A stretch of 20,159 nucleotides of DNA from an uncultured Prevotella sp. (GTDB taxonomy: Bacteria; Bacteroidota; Bacteroidia; Bacteroidales; Bacteroidaceae): NCBI GenBank assembly GCA_900772835.1, contig CAAGSA010000075.1:1-20159 (forward strand), in the 5' to 3' direction. Shown piece by piece: positions 1 through 6,761 of the stretch; position 1 is the first letter of the stretch, and every line of letters begins with the position of its first letter. The notes beneath the pieces are model-generated. The model was not told the origin of the DNA. It did no database searches and was given only the letters and a program-made list of their open reading frames with translations. A program made the translations under genes and the position numbers.

Positions 1-92
1 AAGTTAAGTGAATCCTCTGACATGGCAAAATCCTGGGCAACTTTTTGTTGCTCAGGTACTTAAAAAGTTTAATTTATAATAGTATTGCGGAA
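1..92. repeat. Left-edge segment with a strong inverted repeat
   Basis: No gene is visible. Positions 32-56 form a hairpin with 10-base arms (CCTGGGCAAC and GTTGCTCAGG, one mismatch) around a T5 loop. Positions 5-22 (TAAGTGAATCCTCTGACA) match the reverse complement of 435-452 at 16 of 18 bases, so the two copies flank the truncated phosphatase in opposite orientation. This looks like the edge of a mobile element lying to the left of the window, but I do not recognise the element. Confidence 0.5.
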
Positions 93-347
93 TTAAGGTT
101 CTCTAAGAATTTCCATAGGAATGACTGGAAGTTTTAATCTCTCTGAGATGATATTGGCAGAGTCCATTGCACGTTTCAGGTCGCTTGAGACAATGCACTT
201 GAACTGAACGTCTTTTTCTGCAAGATGTTCTGCTGCATTTCGTACTTGCTCCTTACCTTTGTCGGTAAGAATGCCAGGCAAATGTCCTTGTAGAATCATC
301 TGCAAGTTCTCGGCTGTTTGTCCGTGTCTTACTATATATATGATCAT
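93..347 (-). pseudogene. Truncated histidine phosphatase (phosphoglycerate mutase family)
   Basis: The 84-residue product starts with the family's catalytic motif RHGQT (residues 7-11) and continues with the usual LTDKGKEQ and SSDLKRAMDSA segments. It stops after ILREP. Full members are roughly 180-220 residues and have a D/E-W-G segment right after this point, followed by the second catalytic His, so more than half of the fold is missing. The family relation around ILRE breaks off a few bases before the stop, so the 3' part has probably been replaced by unrelated DNA. The start at 347 is supported by AAGGAG about 9 bases upstream. Some relatives act as alpha-ribazole phosphatase (CobC) in B12 synthesis. 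That is possible, but the gene lies beyond the cluster's probable terminator and is broken. Confidence 0.7.
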
Positions 348-434
348 TTGATATTACTCCTTAAAATAGCAGACTTATAATTTTACAAGAAAGCAAGTCT
401 TTGGATAACAATAAATTATCCAATACTTGCATCT

Positions 435-452
435 GTCAGAAAATTCACTTAG
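435..452. repeat. Imperfect inverted-repeat partner of positions 5-22
   Basis: TGTCAGAAAATTCACTTA matches the reverse complement of positions 5-22 at 16 of 18 bases. It lies 35 bases before the ATG of the transposase remnant, where the terminal repeat of the insertion element would be expected. The orientation fits two insertion-element ends facing away from the 23-434 segment. That reading is inferred from two copies only. Confidence 0.45.
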
Positions 453-487
453 TGCTGCTAAAAACTCAAATAAAGAATATCTGACAT

Positions 488-738
488 ATGGCAAAGGTAA
501 ACATAAAATCTGAGAAAATAACTCCTTTCGGAGGAATTTATTACGCAAGCAAGGCTTTTATGTGCTTTCACTTGACAAAGTCATCAACGGCACTCTTGGT
601 GTCCGCAGCTCCACATACAACGGCTACCGGTGGGACGAGATAATGTCAGCCATGTCTGACGTGTTCCTCTGTGGCGGTGACAGCGTGGAAGACGCCAACA
701 GAACCAAGTGCTTGTTTTCATTGTTGTGTGGGGTTTAA
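488..738 (+). pseudogene. Frameshifted N-terminal remnant of an IS1380-like transposase
   Basis: From the ATG at 488 the first frame reads MAKVNIKSEKITPFGG, which closely resembles the N-terminus of Bacteroidales IS1380-family transposases as I know them. Near 553 the similarity moves to another frame, which reads LDKVINGTLGVRSSTYNGY and then a stretch like DVFLCGGDSVEDAN. That frame ends at a stop at 736-738 after an unrelated tail. The family protein is about 400 residues or more, so this is only the first sixth or so, broken by a frameshift and a 3' deletion. No DDE catalytic region remains, so it cannot be active. The family assignment is from recalled motifs, not a search. Confidence 0.7.
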
Positions 739-829
739 ATGGTTGTGGTTTTTTGGTGAATACTATGTTTTTTTGGAGTAGGGGGAAGTTAGCCTTTCCC
801 GTGGGCAGGCAAACTGCTTCTCCCCTTTA

Positions 830-868
830 GATAAAATCCTCACGCTTCCTTTAGGGGAGGGTGAGGAT
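830..868 (-). terminator. Probable Rho-independent terminator of the B12 cluster
   Basis: Read on the minus strand, ATCCTCAC (868-861) pairs perfectly with GTGAGGAT (843-836) across a 17-base loop and is followed by TTTTAT. It begins about 40 bases after the cbiB stop codon, where the end of the operon transcript is expected. The 8-bp stem is modest and the T tract is short, so efficiency is uncertain. Confidence 0.55.
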
Positions 869-909
869 AGCGTTGAAATAGGGATAGAGCGCAACGGGGG
901 ATTCTCTCC

Positions 910-1926
910 TTACAGGGCGCAGACTGCCAGGCTTATTGCCACGGCTGCGCCCTCGGCCATGAGGCAGAGACGGATGCTGAACAGCATGTCGGCAAAGCCT
1001 ACGGGGCGTGGGTTGGAGCCGATGTAGGGCTTGTAGAAGAGTTCGCCGAAATAGTTGTGGGGACCGCCGAAGCGGCAGTCGAGCAGCGTGGAGAGTGCTG
1101 CTTCGGGCCATCCGCTGTTGGGCGAGGCGTGGCAACGGGAGTAGTGTACTACGGTGCGCAGCTGGCGCCGGAGCGGCTGCCTGGACTGCCGGGCTGACAG
1201 GCGCGGACAGAGTCTGCCGACAAGGAGTATCAGCAGGGCGGTGAGGCGTGCGGGCACGTAGTTTGCCATGTCGTCGATGTGGGCTGCCCAGCAGCCGAAG
1301 TCTTTGTAGCGCTTGTTCTGGTAGCCTATCATGGAGTCGAGGGTGTTTACCATCTTGTAGGCGAGCATGCCGGGCACGCCCAGTAGGGAGAACCAGAAGA
1401 GGGGGGCTATGACGCCGTCGGAGAGGTTTTCGGCGAGCGTTTCGAGGGCTGCCGTTGCCACTTCCTGCTGCGAGAGCTGTTGGGTATCGCGCCCCACGAT
1501 GCGTGCCACCTGTCGCCTACCGAGGGCGAGGCTTTGCTGCAGCGCCTGGAACACCATGCGCACTTCGCGGCGCAGCGTCTTTCCGGCAAGGCAGAAGAAT
1601 ACGGCTGTGGAGAGCACGGCGTAGTGGAGCACAGCGAAGAGCGGCGAGAGTGTGCCGCCGGGGGCGGCGAGGCTGCCCAGGAATTTTATGGTGAGCCATG
1701 CGGCGGCGAAGACGAGTATGATGCTGCCTGTGGCGAACAGGGCGCCTTTGGCTTTGCGGGCGTTGCCGCGGTTCAGGCGGCGTTCACCCCAGGCTATCCA
1801 TCTGCCCATGTATACGATGGGGTGCGGCAGGCGCTGTGGGTCGCCGAAGATGAGGTCGAGGAGCCATCCCGTGAGCAGGCTTGCCGGCAGGATGCTGTTG
1901 TAGAGGAAAGTTATTGTTTCGTCCAT
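910..1926 (-). CDS. cbiB: Adenosylcobinamide-phosphate synthase CbiB
   Basis: CbiB (CobD in aerobic nomenclature) attaches (R)-1-amino-2-propanol phosphate to the free propionate of adenosylcobyric acid at the cytoplasmic membrane. The 338-residue product has the family's N-terminal LLDLIFGDP (residues 22-30), then LPHPIVYMGRWI. The conserved middle has ETLAENLSDGVIAPLFW and MVNTLDSMIGY. Near the C-terminus are SPNSGWPEAA and GGPHNYFG. Hydrophobic segments lie near residues 10-28, 62-84, 95-113, 225-240 and 318-338, as expected for a multi-pass membrane enzyme. The ATG at 1926 overlaps the end of the upstream decarboxylase gene by 16 bases. That gene makes its aminopropanol-phosphate substrate. 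It is the last gene of the cluster. Confidence 0.95.
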   Translation of the reverse strand: MDETITFLYNSILPASLLTGWLLDLIFGDPQRLPHPIVYMGRWIAWGERRLNRGNARKAKGALFATGSIILVFAAAWLTIKFLGSLAAPGGTLSPLFAVLHYAVLSTAVFFCLAGKTLRREVRMVFQALQQSLALGRRQVARIVGRDTQQLSQQEVATAALETLAENLSDGVIAPLFWFSLLGVPGMLAYKMVNTLDSMIGYQNKRYKDFGCWAAHIDDMANYVPARLTALLILLVGRLCPRLSARQSRQPLRRQLRTVVHYSRCHASPNSGWPEAALSTLLDCRFGGPHNYFGELFYKPYIGSNPRPVGFADMLFSIRLCLMAEGAAVAISLAVCAL

Positions 1927-2930
1927 TCTGTAAGGGCTTTAATGAGTGTGTCGTTTTCCGCAGTCGTCTGTACGGCTATTCGGAAGTGCTGTGGCGAGAG
2001 GGTGTGGAAGTTGCTTGCGTCGCGTATGAGTATGCCGTAGCGGTCCACGAGAAATTCCTTCAGTTCGGCGGCTGTGTGTTCTGGCAGCCTGCAGAGTAGC
2101 ATGTTGGAGTCGGAGGGGCTGGTGGCGATGCCGAGCTTCTGTATGAGTGTGCTCACCCTGGCGCACTCCCGGCAGAGGGCTTCGGTGTTGATGGTGTAGA
2201 GCGAGCGGTGGTTTATGAGGAAGAGTCCGGCGCAGATGGCGAGGCTGTTTACCGCCCACGGCATCCTGTAGCGTCGGAGCATGGCGATGAGTTTCTCGCT
2301 GGCGGTGACGTAGCCGAGGCGCAGTCCGGGTATTCCGTAGTCTTTTGTCATGGAGTTGAGCAGCAGCACGTTGTCTGCCTCTGCCGCCTCGCTGGGGGTG
2401 AGGGTTGGCTTCAGCGTGTAGCGTGCGTAGCTCTGGTCGATGATGAAGAGCGTGTGCGGGTTGCGGGCGATGGTGTCGAGGAGCTCGTTGTGGGGCACGA
2501 CGTTACCGGTCGGGTTGTTGGGGTTGCAGAGCCACAGGGCAGTGTTGCTGCCGAAGGTGTCGGCGGTTGTGGGTGTGGTGATGTCTGTCGGCGGTGTGTT
2601 GCTGTGCATGCGGCATGCGTCGGCATATTCCGCGAAGGTGGGCTGCACGATGAATGAAACCCTGTCGGCAAAGCATTGTGCCATGAGATAGATGGCTTCG
2701 GTGGCGCCGTTTGTGACCATTATGCTGTCTGGCGAGACGCCGTTCTGCCGTGCTATGGCTTGCTCGAGCGTTGTTGGCTCGGGTTCGGGGTAGCTGGTGA
2801 TGAGGTGCAGCTGCCGGGCGAGAAAGTCGAAGAGAGGGGAGTGGTCGAAATGGTTGAAGATGTTGGTGGAGAAGTTTATCTCCACCCGGTTTCCGTATCT
2901 GTATAGGTCGTCGCCGTGTCCTTGTATCAT
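1911..2930 (-). CDS. cobD: L-threonine-O-3-phosphate decarboxylase CobD
   Basis: This 339-residue fold-type I PLP enzyme would decarboxylate L-threonine phosphate to (R)-1-amino-2-propanol phosphate, the linker of the B12 nucleotide loop. It has the aminotransferase features NFSTNIF (residues 19-25), TNGATEAIYL (73-82), CNPNNPTG (135-142) and IIDQSY (163-168). The likely PLP-binding lysine is K196 in LNSMTKDYGIPGLRLGY. The GHGGD-type N-terminus of the family appears as MIQGHGDDLY. Histidinol-phosphate aminotransferase (HisC) is a close relative. The position between cbiP and cbiB and the N-terminal GHGDD favour CobD. It is called CobC in the aerobic scheme. It starts in a 4-base ATGA overlap with cbiP. 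Confidence 0.93.
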   Translation of the reverse strand: MIQGHGDDLYRYGNRVEINFSTNIFNHFDHSPLFDFLARQLHLITSYPEPEPTTLEQAIARQNGVSPDSIMVTNGATEAIYLMAQCFADRVSFIVQPTFAEYADACRMHSNTPPTDITTPTTADTFGSNTALWLCNPNNPTGNVVPHNELLDTIARNPHTLFIIDQSYARYTLKPTLTPSEAAEADNVLLLNSMTKDYGIPGLRLGYVTASEKLIAMLRRYRMPWAVNSLAICAGLFLINHRSLYTINTEALCRECARVSTLIQKLGIATSPSDSNMLLCRLPEHTAAELKEFLVDRYGILIRDASNFHTLSPQHFRIAVQTTAENDTLIKALTEWTKQ

Positions 2931-4399
2931 GTGTGCATTATTTTTATCAGTTTATCAATGTCAACGTGTTTTCTTACGTGGTCTGCGAGCAGGTCGTACT
3001 GTCGGTTCTTGAACTCTTCGATGCTCGTGTGGTGGGTGGCGGCGGCACGGTCCTTTGCCAGCGGCGCTATGAAGTGTTCTATCACGGCAGGGTTGTCGAG
3101 GAAGCCGTGCATGTAGGTTCCGGTGCAGCGTTTGGCGCAGACTATCGTGTCGGCTTCCTGTCCTGCCTTGGGGTGCCCCTCGCAGTAGGTTGTGGTGCCC
3201 TGGTGTATTTCGTAGCCCTTGCACGGTGTGCCGTTGAAGATAAAGGCGGCCTGGCGTGTGGTCTTTTCGGGCAGCATGGTGGTTGTGGTGTCGAGGAGTC
3301 CGAGTCCGGGCAGCTGCGGTATGGAGCCTTCCACGGCGTGTGGGTCTTTGACGGTCTGTCCGAGCATCTGGTATCCGCCGCAGATGCCGATGATGGTTGT
3401 GCCGTTGCGGTGTGCCCTTGTTATGGCCTGTGCGGCACCGTTTCTTCTCAGTTCGTAGAGATCGTCGAGTGTGGCTTTCGTGCCGGGCAGTATGATGATG
3501 TCTGCCTTTTCGATGTCGGCGGTGTTGCTGGTGTAGAAGAGGTTTACGCGCTCGTCGCGCTCAAGGGTGTTGAAGTCGGTGAAGTTGGAGATGTGGCGCA
3601 GCAGCACCACAGCCACGTTGACCTTGTCGGCGGCGATGGAGTGGGCTTTGCGTTCCAGTTCCACGCTGTCTTCCTCTTCTATCACGATGTTGTTGAATAC
3701 GGGCACCACGCCGAGCACGGGCACTCCGCAGATTTTCTCGAGCATCTGTCTACCCTCCTCGAAGAGTCTGATGTCTCCGCGGAACTTGTTTATGATGATG
3801 CCCTTTATCCTTTTCCTGTCATCGGGCGTCTGCAGCATTATACTGCCGTAGCAGGAGGCGAAGACTCCTCCGCGGTCTATGTCGGCAACGAGTATTACGT
3901 CGGCGTCGGCATGGCGTGCCATGGGCATGTTTACGAGGTCGGAGTCGCGCAGGTTAATTTCCGACACGCTTCCTGCTCCCTCCATGACGATGGGGTTGTA
4001 GAGCTGGGAGAGTCGGTCGAATGCGGCGTTTACGGCTGTGCGCAGCTCTGCGCGGCCTTCCTTGCGGAAGTAGTCGTAGGCGGAGCGGTTGCCTATGGGG
4101 CGGCCGTTGAGCACCACCTGCGTGGTGTGTTCCGAATTGGGTTTCAGCAGCAGAGGGTTCATGTCGGTAGAGCACGGCACGCCGCATGCCTCGGCCTGTA
4201 CGGCCTGTGCGCGTCCTATCTCCAGTCCGTCGGGCGTGGCGTAAGAGTTGAGTGCCATGTTCTGCGCCTTGAAGGGTGCGGGGCGATAGCCCTCCTGCAG
4301 GAAGATGCGGCAGAGGGCTGTGGCGAGTACGCTCTTGCCCACGTCGCTGCCCGTGCCGACGAGCATTATGGGGTGTAGTATTGTGGAAGTATCTGTCAT
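2927..4399 (-). CDS. cbiP: Adenosylcobyric acid synthase CbiP/CobQ
   Basis: This glutamine-dependent amidotransferase amidates side chains b, d, e and g of adenosylcobyrinic acid a,c-diamide. The 490-residue product has the full two-domain layout. The N-terminal ATPase has a P-loop-like GTGSDVGKS (15-23), FKAQNMALNSY (43-53) and MEGAGSVSEINL (139-150). The C-terminal class I-like glutaminase has the nucleophile Cys340 in GICGGYQMLG and His431 in YMHGF. I start it at 4399 (MTDTSTILHP), just before the first conserved strand. The open frame extends upstream to 4492, but that part overlaps the preceding gene and is unlike the family. It is separated from the upstream CbiA glutaminase gene by 31 bases, one of the few non-overlapping junctions here. 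Confidence 0.95.
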   Translation of the reverse strand: MTDTSTILHPIMLVGTGSDVGKSVLATALCRIFLQEGYRPAPFKAQNMALNSYATPDGLEIGRAQAVQAEACGVPCSTDMNPLLLKPNSEHTTQVVLNGRPIGNRSAYDYFRKEGRAELRTAVNAAFDRLSQLYNPIVMEGAGSVSEINLRDSDLVNMPMARHADADVILVADIDRGGVFASCYGSIMLQTPDDRKRIKGIIINKFRGDIRLFEEGRQMLEKICGVPVLGVVPVFNNIVIEEEDSVELERKAHSIAADKVNVAVVLLRHISNFTDFNTLERDERVNLFYTSNTADIEKADIIILPGTKATLDDLYELRRNGAAQAITRAHRNGTTIIGICGGYQMLGQTVKDPHAVEGSIPQLPGLGLLDTTTTMLPEKTTRQAAFIFNGTPCKGYEIHQGTTTYCEGHPKAGQEADTIVCAKRCTGTYMHGFLDNPAVIEHFIAPLAKDRAAATHHTSIEEFKNRQYDLLADHVRKHVDIDKLIKIMHT

Positions 4400-4430
4400 A
4401 GGATTATATTTCGCTTTGTTTGTTGTTTCT

Positions 4431-5027
4431 TTATATGAGGTTGAAAAACGGGAAGCCGTTCTCTGCCCAGTACCAGTGGGTGTAGCCGGCAACCATGTTC
4501 TTGTATCTGTATATTGGTGTGGCGGCAGCTGTGCCCTTTGCAGTCAGCTGGCGGCACTCCCTGCTTATGCCCAGGAGGGCGAGGTTGCCGCAGGAGCTGT
4601 CGTCAACGTCGGAATAGTGGAACTCGTGGCCCCTGACGAGGGTGGTTTGCGCTCCGGTGCCTATGGCCATCTGCCTGTAGCCGAGATGGAGGTGTGCGTT
4701 TTCCATCGTGGCGCGGAAGGGCAGCACGCCGCACATGGGTGTGCCGTCGATGTCGTGGCAGAGGTACATGAAGCCGCCGCATTCGGCATAGAGCCTGCCC
4801 TCACGTTCGGCATATTGGCGTATCGCCGTCGTCATGCCTGGGTTGGAGGCTATCTCCTTGAGATAGAGCTCGGGGTAGCCGCCGGGTAGATAGAGCAGGT
4901 CGCAGTGGGGCAACCTGCTGTCGTGGAGGGGTGAGAAGAATGAGACGCTGCCCAGGGACTTCAGGGAGTCGATGTTGGCGCGGTAGATGAAGTTGAAGGC
5001 TTCGTCTTTGGCAACGAGTATTTTCAT
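4431..5027 (-). CDS. cbiA: CbiA C-terminal half: glutamine amidotransferase domain encoded separately
   Basis: The 198-residue product matches the C-terminal GATase_3 domain of cobyrinic acid a,c-diamide synthase and lacks the N-terminal ATPase domain. It begins with the strand normally found after the interdomain linker (MKILVAKDEAFNFIY). It then has LYLPGGYPELY (45-55), the nucleophile Cys83 in YAECGGFMYL, and RGHEFHYSD (132-140) near the active-site His. Its ATG overlaps the stop of the ATPase gene in a 4-base ATGA. The two halves are in different frames but are complete at their domain borders. I infer that it supplies ammonia from glutamine to the ATPase partner, working as a two-subunit CbiA. 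A frameshift with loss of the linker in a formerly single gene is the alternative. Confidence 0.88.
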   Translation of the reverse strand: MKILVAKDEAFNFIYRANIDSLKSLGSVSFFSPLHDSRLPHCDLLYLPGGYPELYLKEIASNPGMTTAIRQYAEREGRLYAECGGFMYLCHDIDGTPMCGVLPFRATMENAHLHLGYRQMAIGTGAQTTLVRGHEFHYSDVDDSSCGNLALLGISRECRQLTAKGTAAATPIYRYKNMVAGYTHWYWAENGFPFFNLI

Positions 5028-5686
5028 GATTCAAGTATTTTGTCTATGTCAACATGTTTCTCTATTTCGTCGGCGGCGCTGCTGATGATGGCATCCATCT
5101 GCCTGCGTTCGGAGACGGTAAGTCCCAGATGTCTGCCGGGGATGGACAGACTGCTGTTTCTCGCCATGAAGCCGAAGCATGCCACGCCGGCGTCGGCGCA
5201 GGCTGACTTGAGAAACTGAAAGTGTTTCTCCGAGGCTACGTTGTTGAACACCACGCCGGCGATGTTTACCTTCGGGTTGAAGCGGCTGAAACCGTAGATG
5301 AGCGGCGCCACGCTGTAGGCCGTCGACTTGGCGTTGACGATGAGGATGACGGGCAGATGGAGCGTGACGGCAATTTCGGCGCTGCTTCCGTGCCATCCGT
5401 CGTAGCCGTCGAAGAGGCCCATTACTCCCTCCACTACAGCCACGTCGGCATCTTCGGAATAGGTGCTGAAGATGTGTTGGGCATGGTCGGCTGATGCCAT
5501 GAAGGTGTCTATGTTCACGCTCTCGTTGCCCGAGGCGATGTGGTGGAACATGGTGTCGATATAGTCGGGGCCGCACTTGAAGGGCTGCACGCGGAGCCCA
5601 CGGTCGGCAAGGGCGCGGAGCAGGCCCATGGTGAAGGTGGTCTTGCCGCTGTTGGAGGAGGCGGCGCCTATGAGAAAAGCTTTCAT
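5024..5686 (-). CDS. cbiA: CbiA N-terminal half: ATP-dependent synthetase domain encoded separately
   Basis: CbiA amidates the a and c acetates of cobyrinate with ATP and glutamine. This 220-residue product is only the synthetase half. It has the P-loop GAASSNSGKTT (7-17), the conserved FKCGPDYID (36-44) and VVEGVMGLFDGYDG (84-97), as in the DTB synthetase-like fold. It ends with EKHVDIDKILES, the helix that in one-piece CbiA (about 455 residues) leads into the linker before the glutaminase. Both halves together give 418 residues, so the loss is confined mainly to the linker. It starts 34 bases after the BtuC-like permease gene, with no obvious Shine-Dalgarno sequence. Confidence 0.9.
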   Translation of the reverse strand: MKAFLIGAASSNSGKTTFTMGLLRALADRGLRVQPFKCGPDYIDTMFHHIASGNESVNIDTFMASADHAQHIFSTYSEDADVAVVEGVMGLFDGYDGWHGSSAEIAVTLHLPVILIVNAKSTAYSVAPLIYGFSRFNPKVNIAGVVFNNVASEKHFQFLKSACADAGVACFGFMARNSSLSIPGRHLGLTVSERRQMDAIISSAADEIEKHVDIDKILES

Positions 5687-5720
5687 AATGAGAAACGGGT
5701 TGTTAGGTGTGTGGGAATGG

Positions 5721-6761
5721 TTACATGTTCTTTTTTCTTCTCAGCAATATCGACAGGGCGATGGGTGCGCCGATGAGCGACGTGACGGAGTTGATGGGCA
5801 GCGCCCCCTCGAAGCCCGGCATGCGGGCTATGAAGTTGCAGAGCAGCGCCAGGGCAGCACCGCAGAAGACGTTTGCCGGCAGAAGAATGTTGTGGTCGGT
5901 GGTGTTGAACAGTCCGCGGCAGATGTGCGGCACGGCAAGGCCGAGAAACATGATTGGGCCGCAGTAGGCGGTGACGATGGCGGTCAGTGTGCCTGCCGAG
6001 GCGATGGCGAGCATGCGTGCCCGTCTGACGTTGAGACCGAGGTTGGTGGCGTACATGTCGCCGAGCAGCAGGATGTTGAGCGGCTTGGCAAGCAGCATGA
6101 CCAGGGGGAGGATGACGGCGGTGAGAGCCACGAAGACATACACCTGTCCGCCCGTGACCCTTGAGAAAGAGCCGAGGCCCCAGATAACGTAGGCTCTGAT
6201 GTCTTCCTCGCTCGAGAAATATTTCAGCACGCCGATGATGGCAGTGGCGATGTAGCCGATGAGCACGCCCGTGATGAGGAGCGTGACGTTGCCGTCGACC
6301 TTGTGCGACAGGTATACGATGAACGACATGACGAGCAGGGCGCCGCTGATGGCTGCCAGCGTGATGGCGGAGTTGCCGATGATGCCGAAGCTCGAAAGGG
6401 CGGTGCCGCCCAGGGCACCGCTGAGCAGCACCACGAACGCCACACCGAGGCTTGCCGCACTGGACACGCCCAGCACCGACGGTCCGGCAAGGGGGTTGCG
6501 GAAGACGGTCTGCATCTCAAGGCCTGCCACAGAGAGGCCAGCGCCGCATGCCATGGCGGTAACCGTCTGCGGCAGGCGCGTGTACATGACGATGTTGGTC
6601 CATATCTCGGCATTCTCGCCCCGGAGAGGGGTGGTGTCGAAGGGGTTGAGGATAGAGAACACCGCCGCGGCAGGTATGCCCACCGAGCCGACGGCAAGGT
6701 TCATGACAGCAAGAACTGCAATGCTCAGGATGAGCACAAGCATCATAGAAGAGTGTCGCAT
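5721..6761 (-). CDS. BtuC/FecCD-family ABC transporter permease
   Basis: This 346-residue inner-membrane permease belongs to the FecCD/BtuC family that carries corrinoids, heme and siderophores across the cytoplasmic membrane. It has a first hydrophobic segment (about 7-25), then the family signature TRLPQTVTAMACGAGLSVAG and QTVFRNPLAGPSVLGVSSAA. Near the C-terminus are GLAVPHICRG and LPINSVTSLIGAPI. B12-regulated context and a BtuF-like protein in the same cluster favour corrinoid import, but substrate cannot be read from the sequence. The ATG at 6761 overlaps cbiD by 19 bases and keeps basic residues before the first helix. ATG at 6746 gives a 4-base ATGA overlap and is a credible alternative. 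No ATPase (btuD) gene lies in the window. Confidence 0.88.
   Translation of the reverse strand: MRHSSMMLVLILSIAVLAVMNLAVGSVGIPAAAVFSILNPFDTTPLRGENAEIWTNIVMYTRLPQTVTAMACGAGLSVAGLEMQTVFRNPLAGPSVLGVSSAASLGVAFVVLLSGALGGTALSSFGIIGNSAITLAAISGALLVMSFIVYLSHKVDGNVTLLITGVLIGYIATAIIGVLKYFSSEEDIRAYVIWGLGSFSRVTGGQVYVFVALTAVILPLVMLLAKPLNILLLGDMYATNLGLNVRRARMLAIASAGTLTAIVTAYCGPIMFLGLAVPHICRGLFNTTDHNILLPANVFCGAALALLCNFIARMPGFEGALPINSVTSLIGAPIALSILLRRKKNM

Larger units (their letters stand above)
348..909. other. Gene-free region between the phosphatase fragment and cbiB
   Basis: This 562-base stretch holds no intact gene. Its recognisable contents are the inverted-repeat copy at 435-452, the decayed transposase at 488-738 on the plus strand, an imperfect hairpin around 781-825 (GGGGAAG against CTTCTCCCC), and the likely terminator at 830-868. 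I see nothing else I can support in 348-434, 453-487, 739-780 or 869-909. Confidence 0.6.

Noticed and set aside
93..347. Functional alpha-ribazole phosphatase CobC completing the B12 pathway
   Set aside because: The gene lacks more than half of the catalytic fold and lies outside the cluster beyond its probable terminator.
2933..4378. A 481-codon plus-strand open frame opposite cbiP
   Set aside because: It is rich in Val, Cys, Gly and His with no family motif, and it mirrors the GC-rich codons of a well-supported gene on the other strand.
4400..4492. A 31-residue N-terminal extension of CbiP
   Set aside because: It overlaps the upstream gene by about 60 bases and is unlike the family, whose conserved fold begins near the ATG at 4399.
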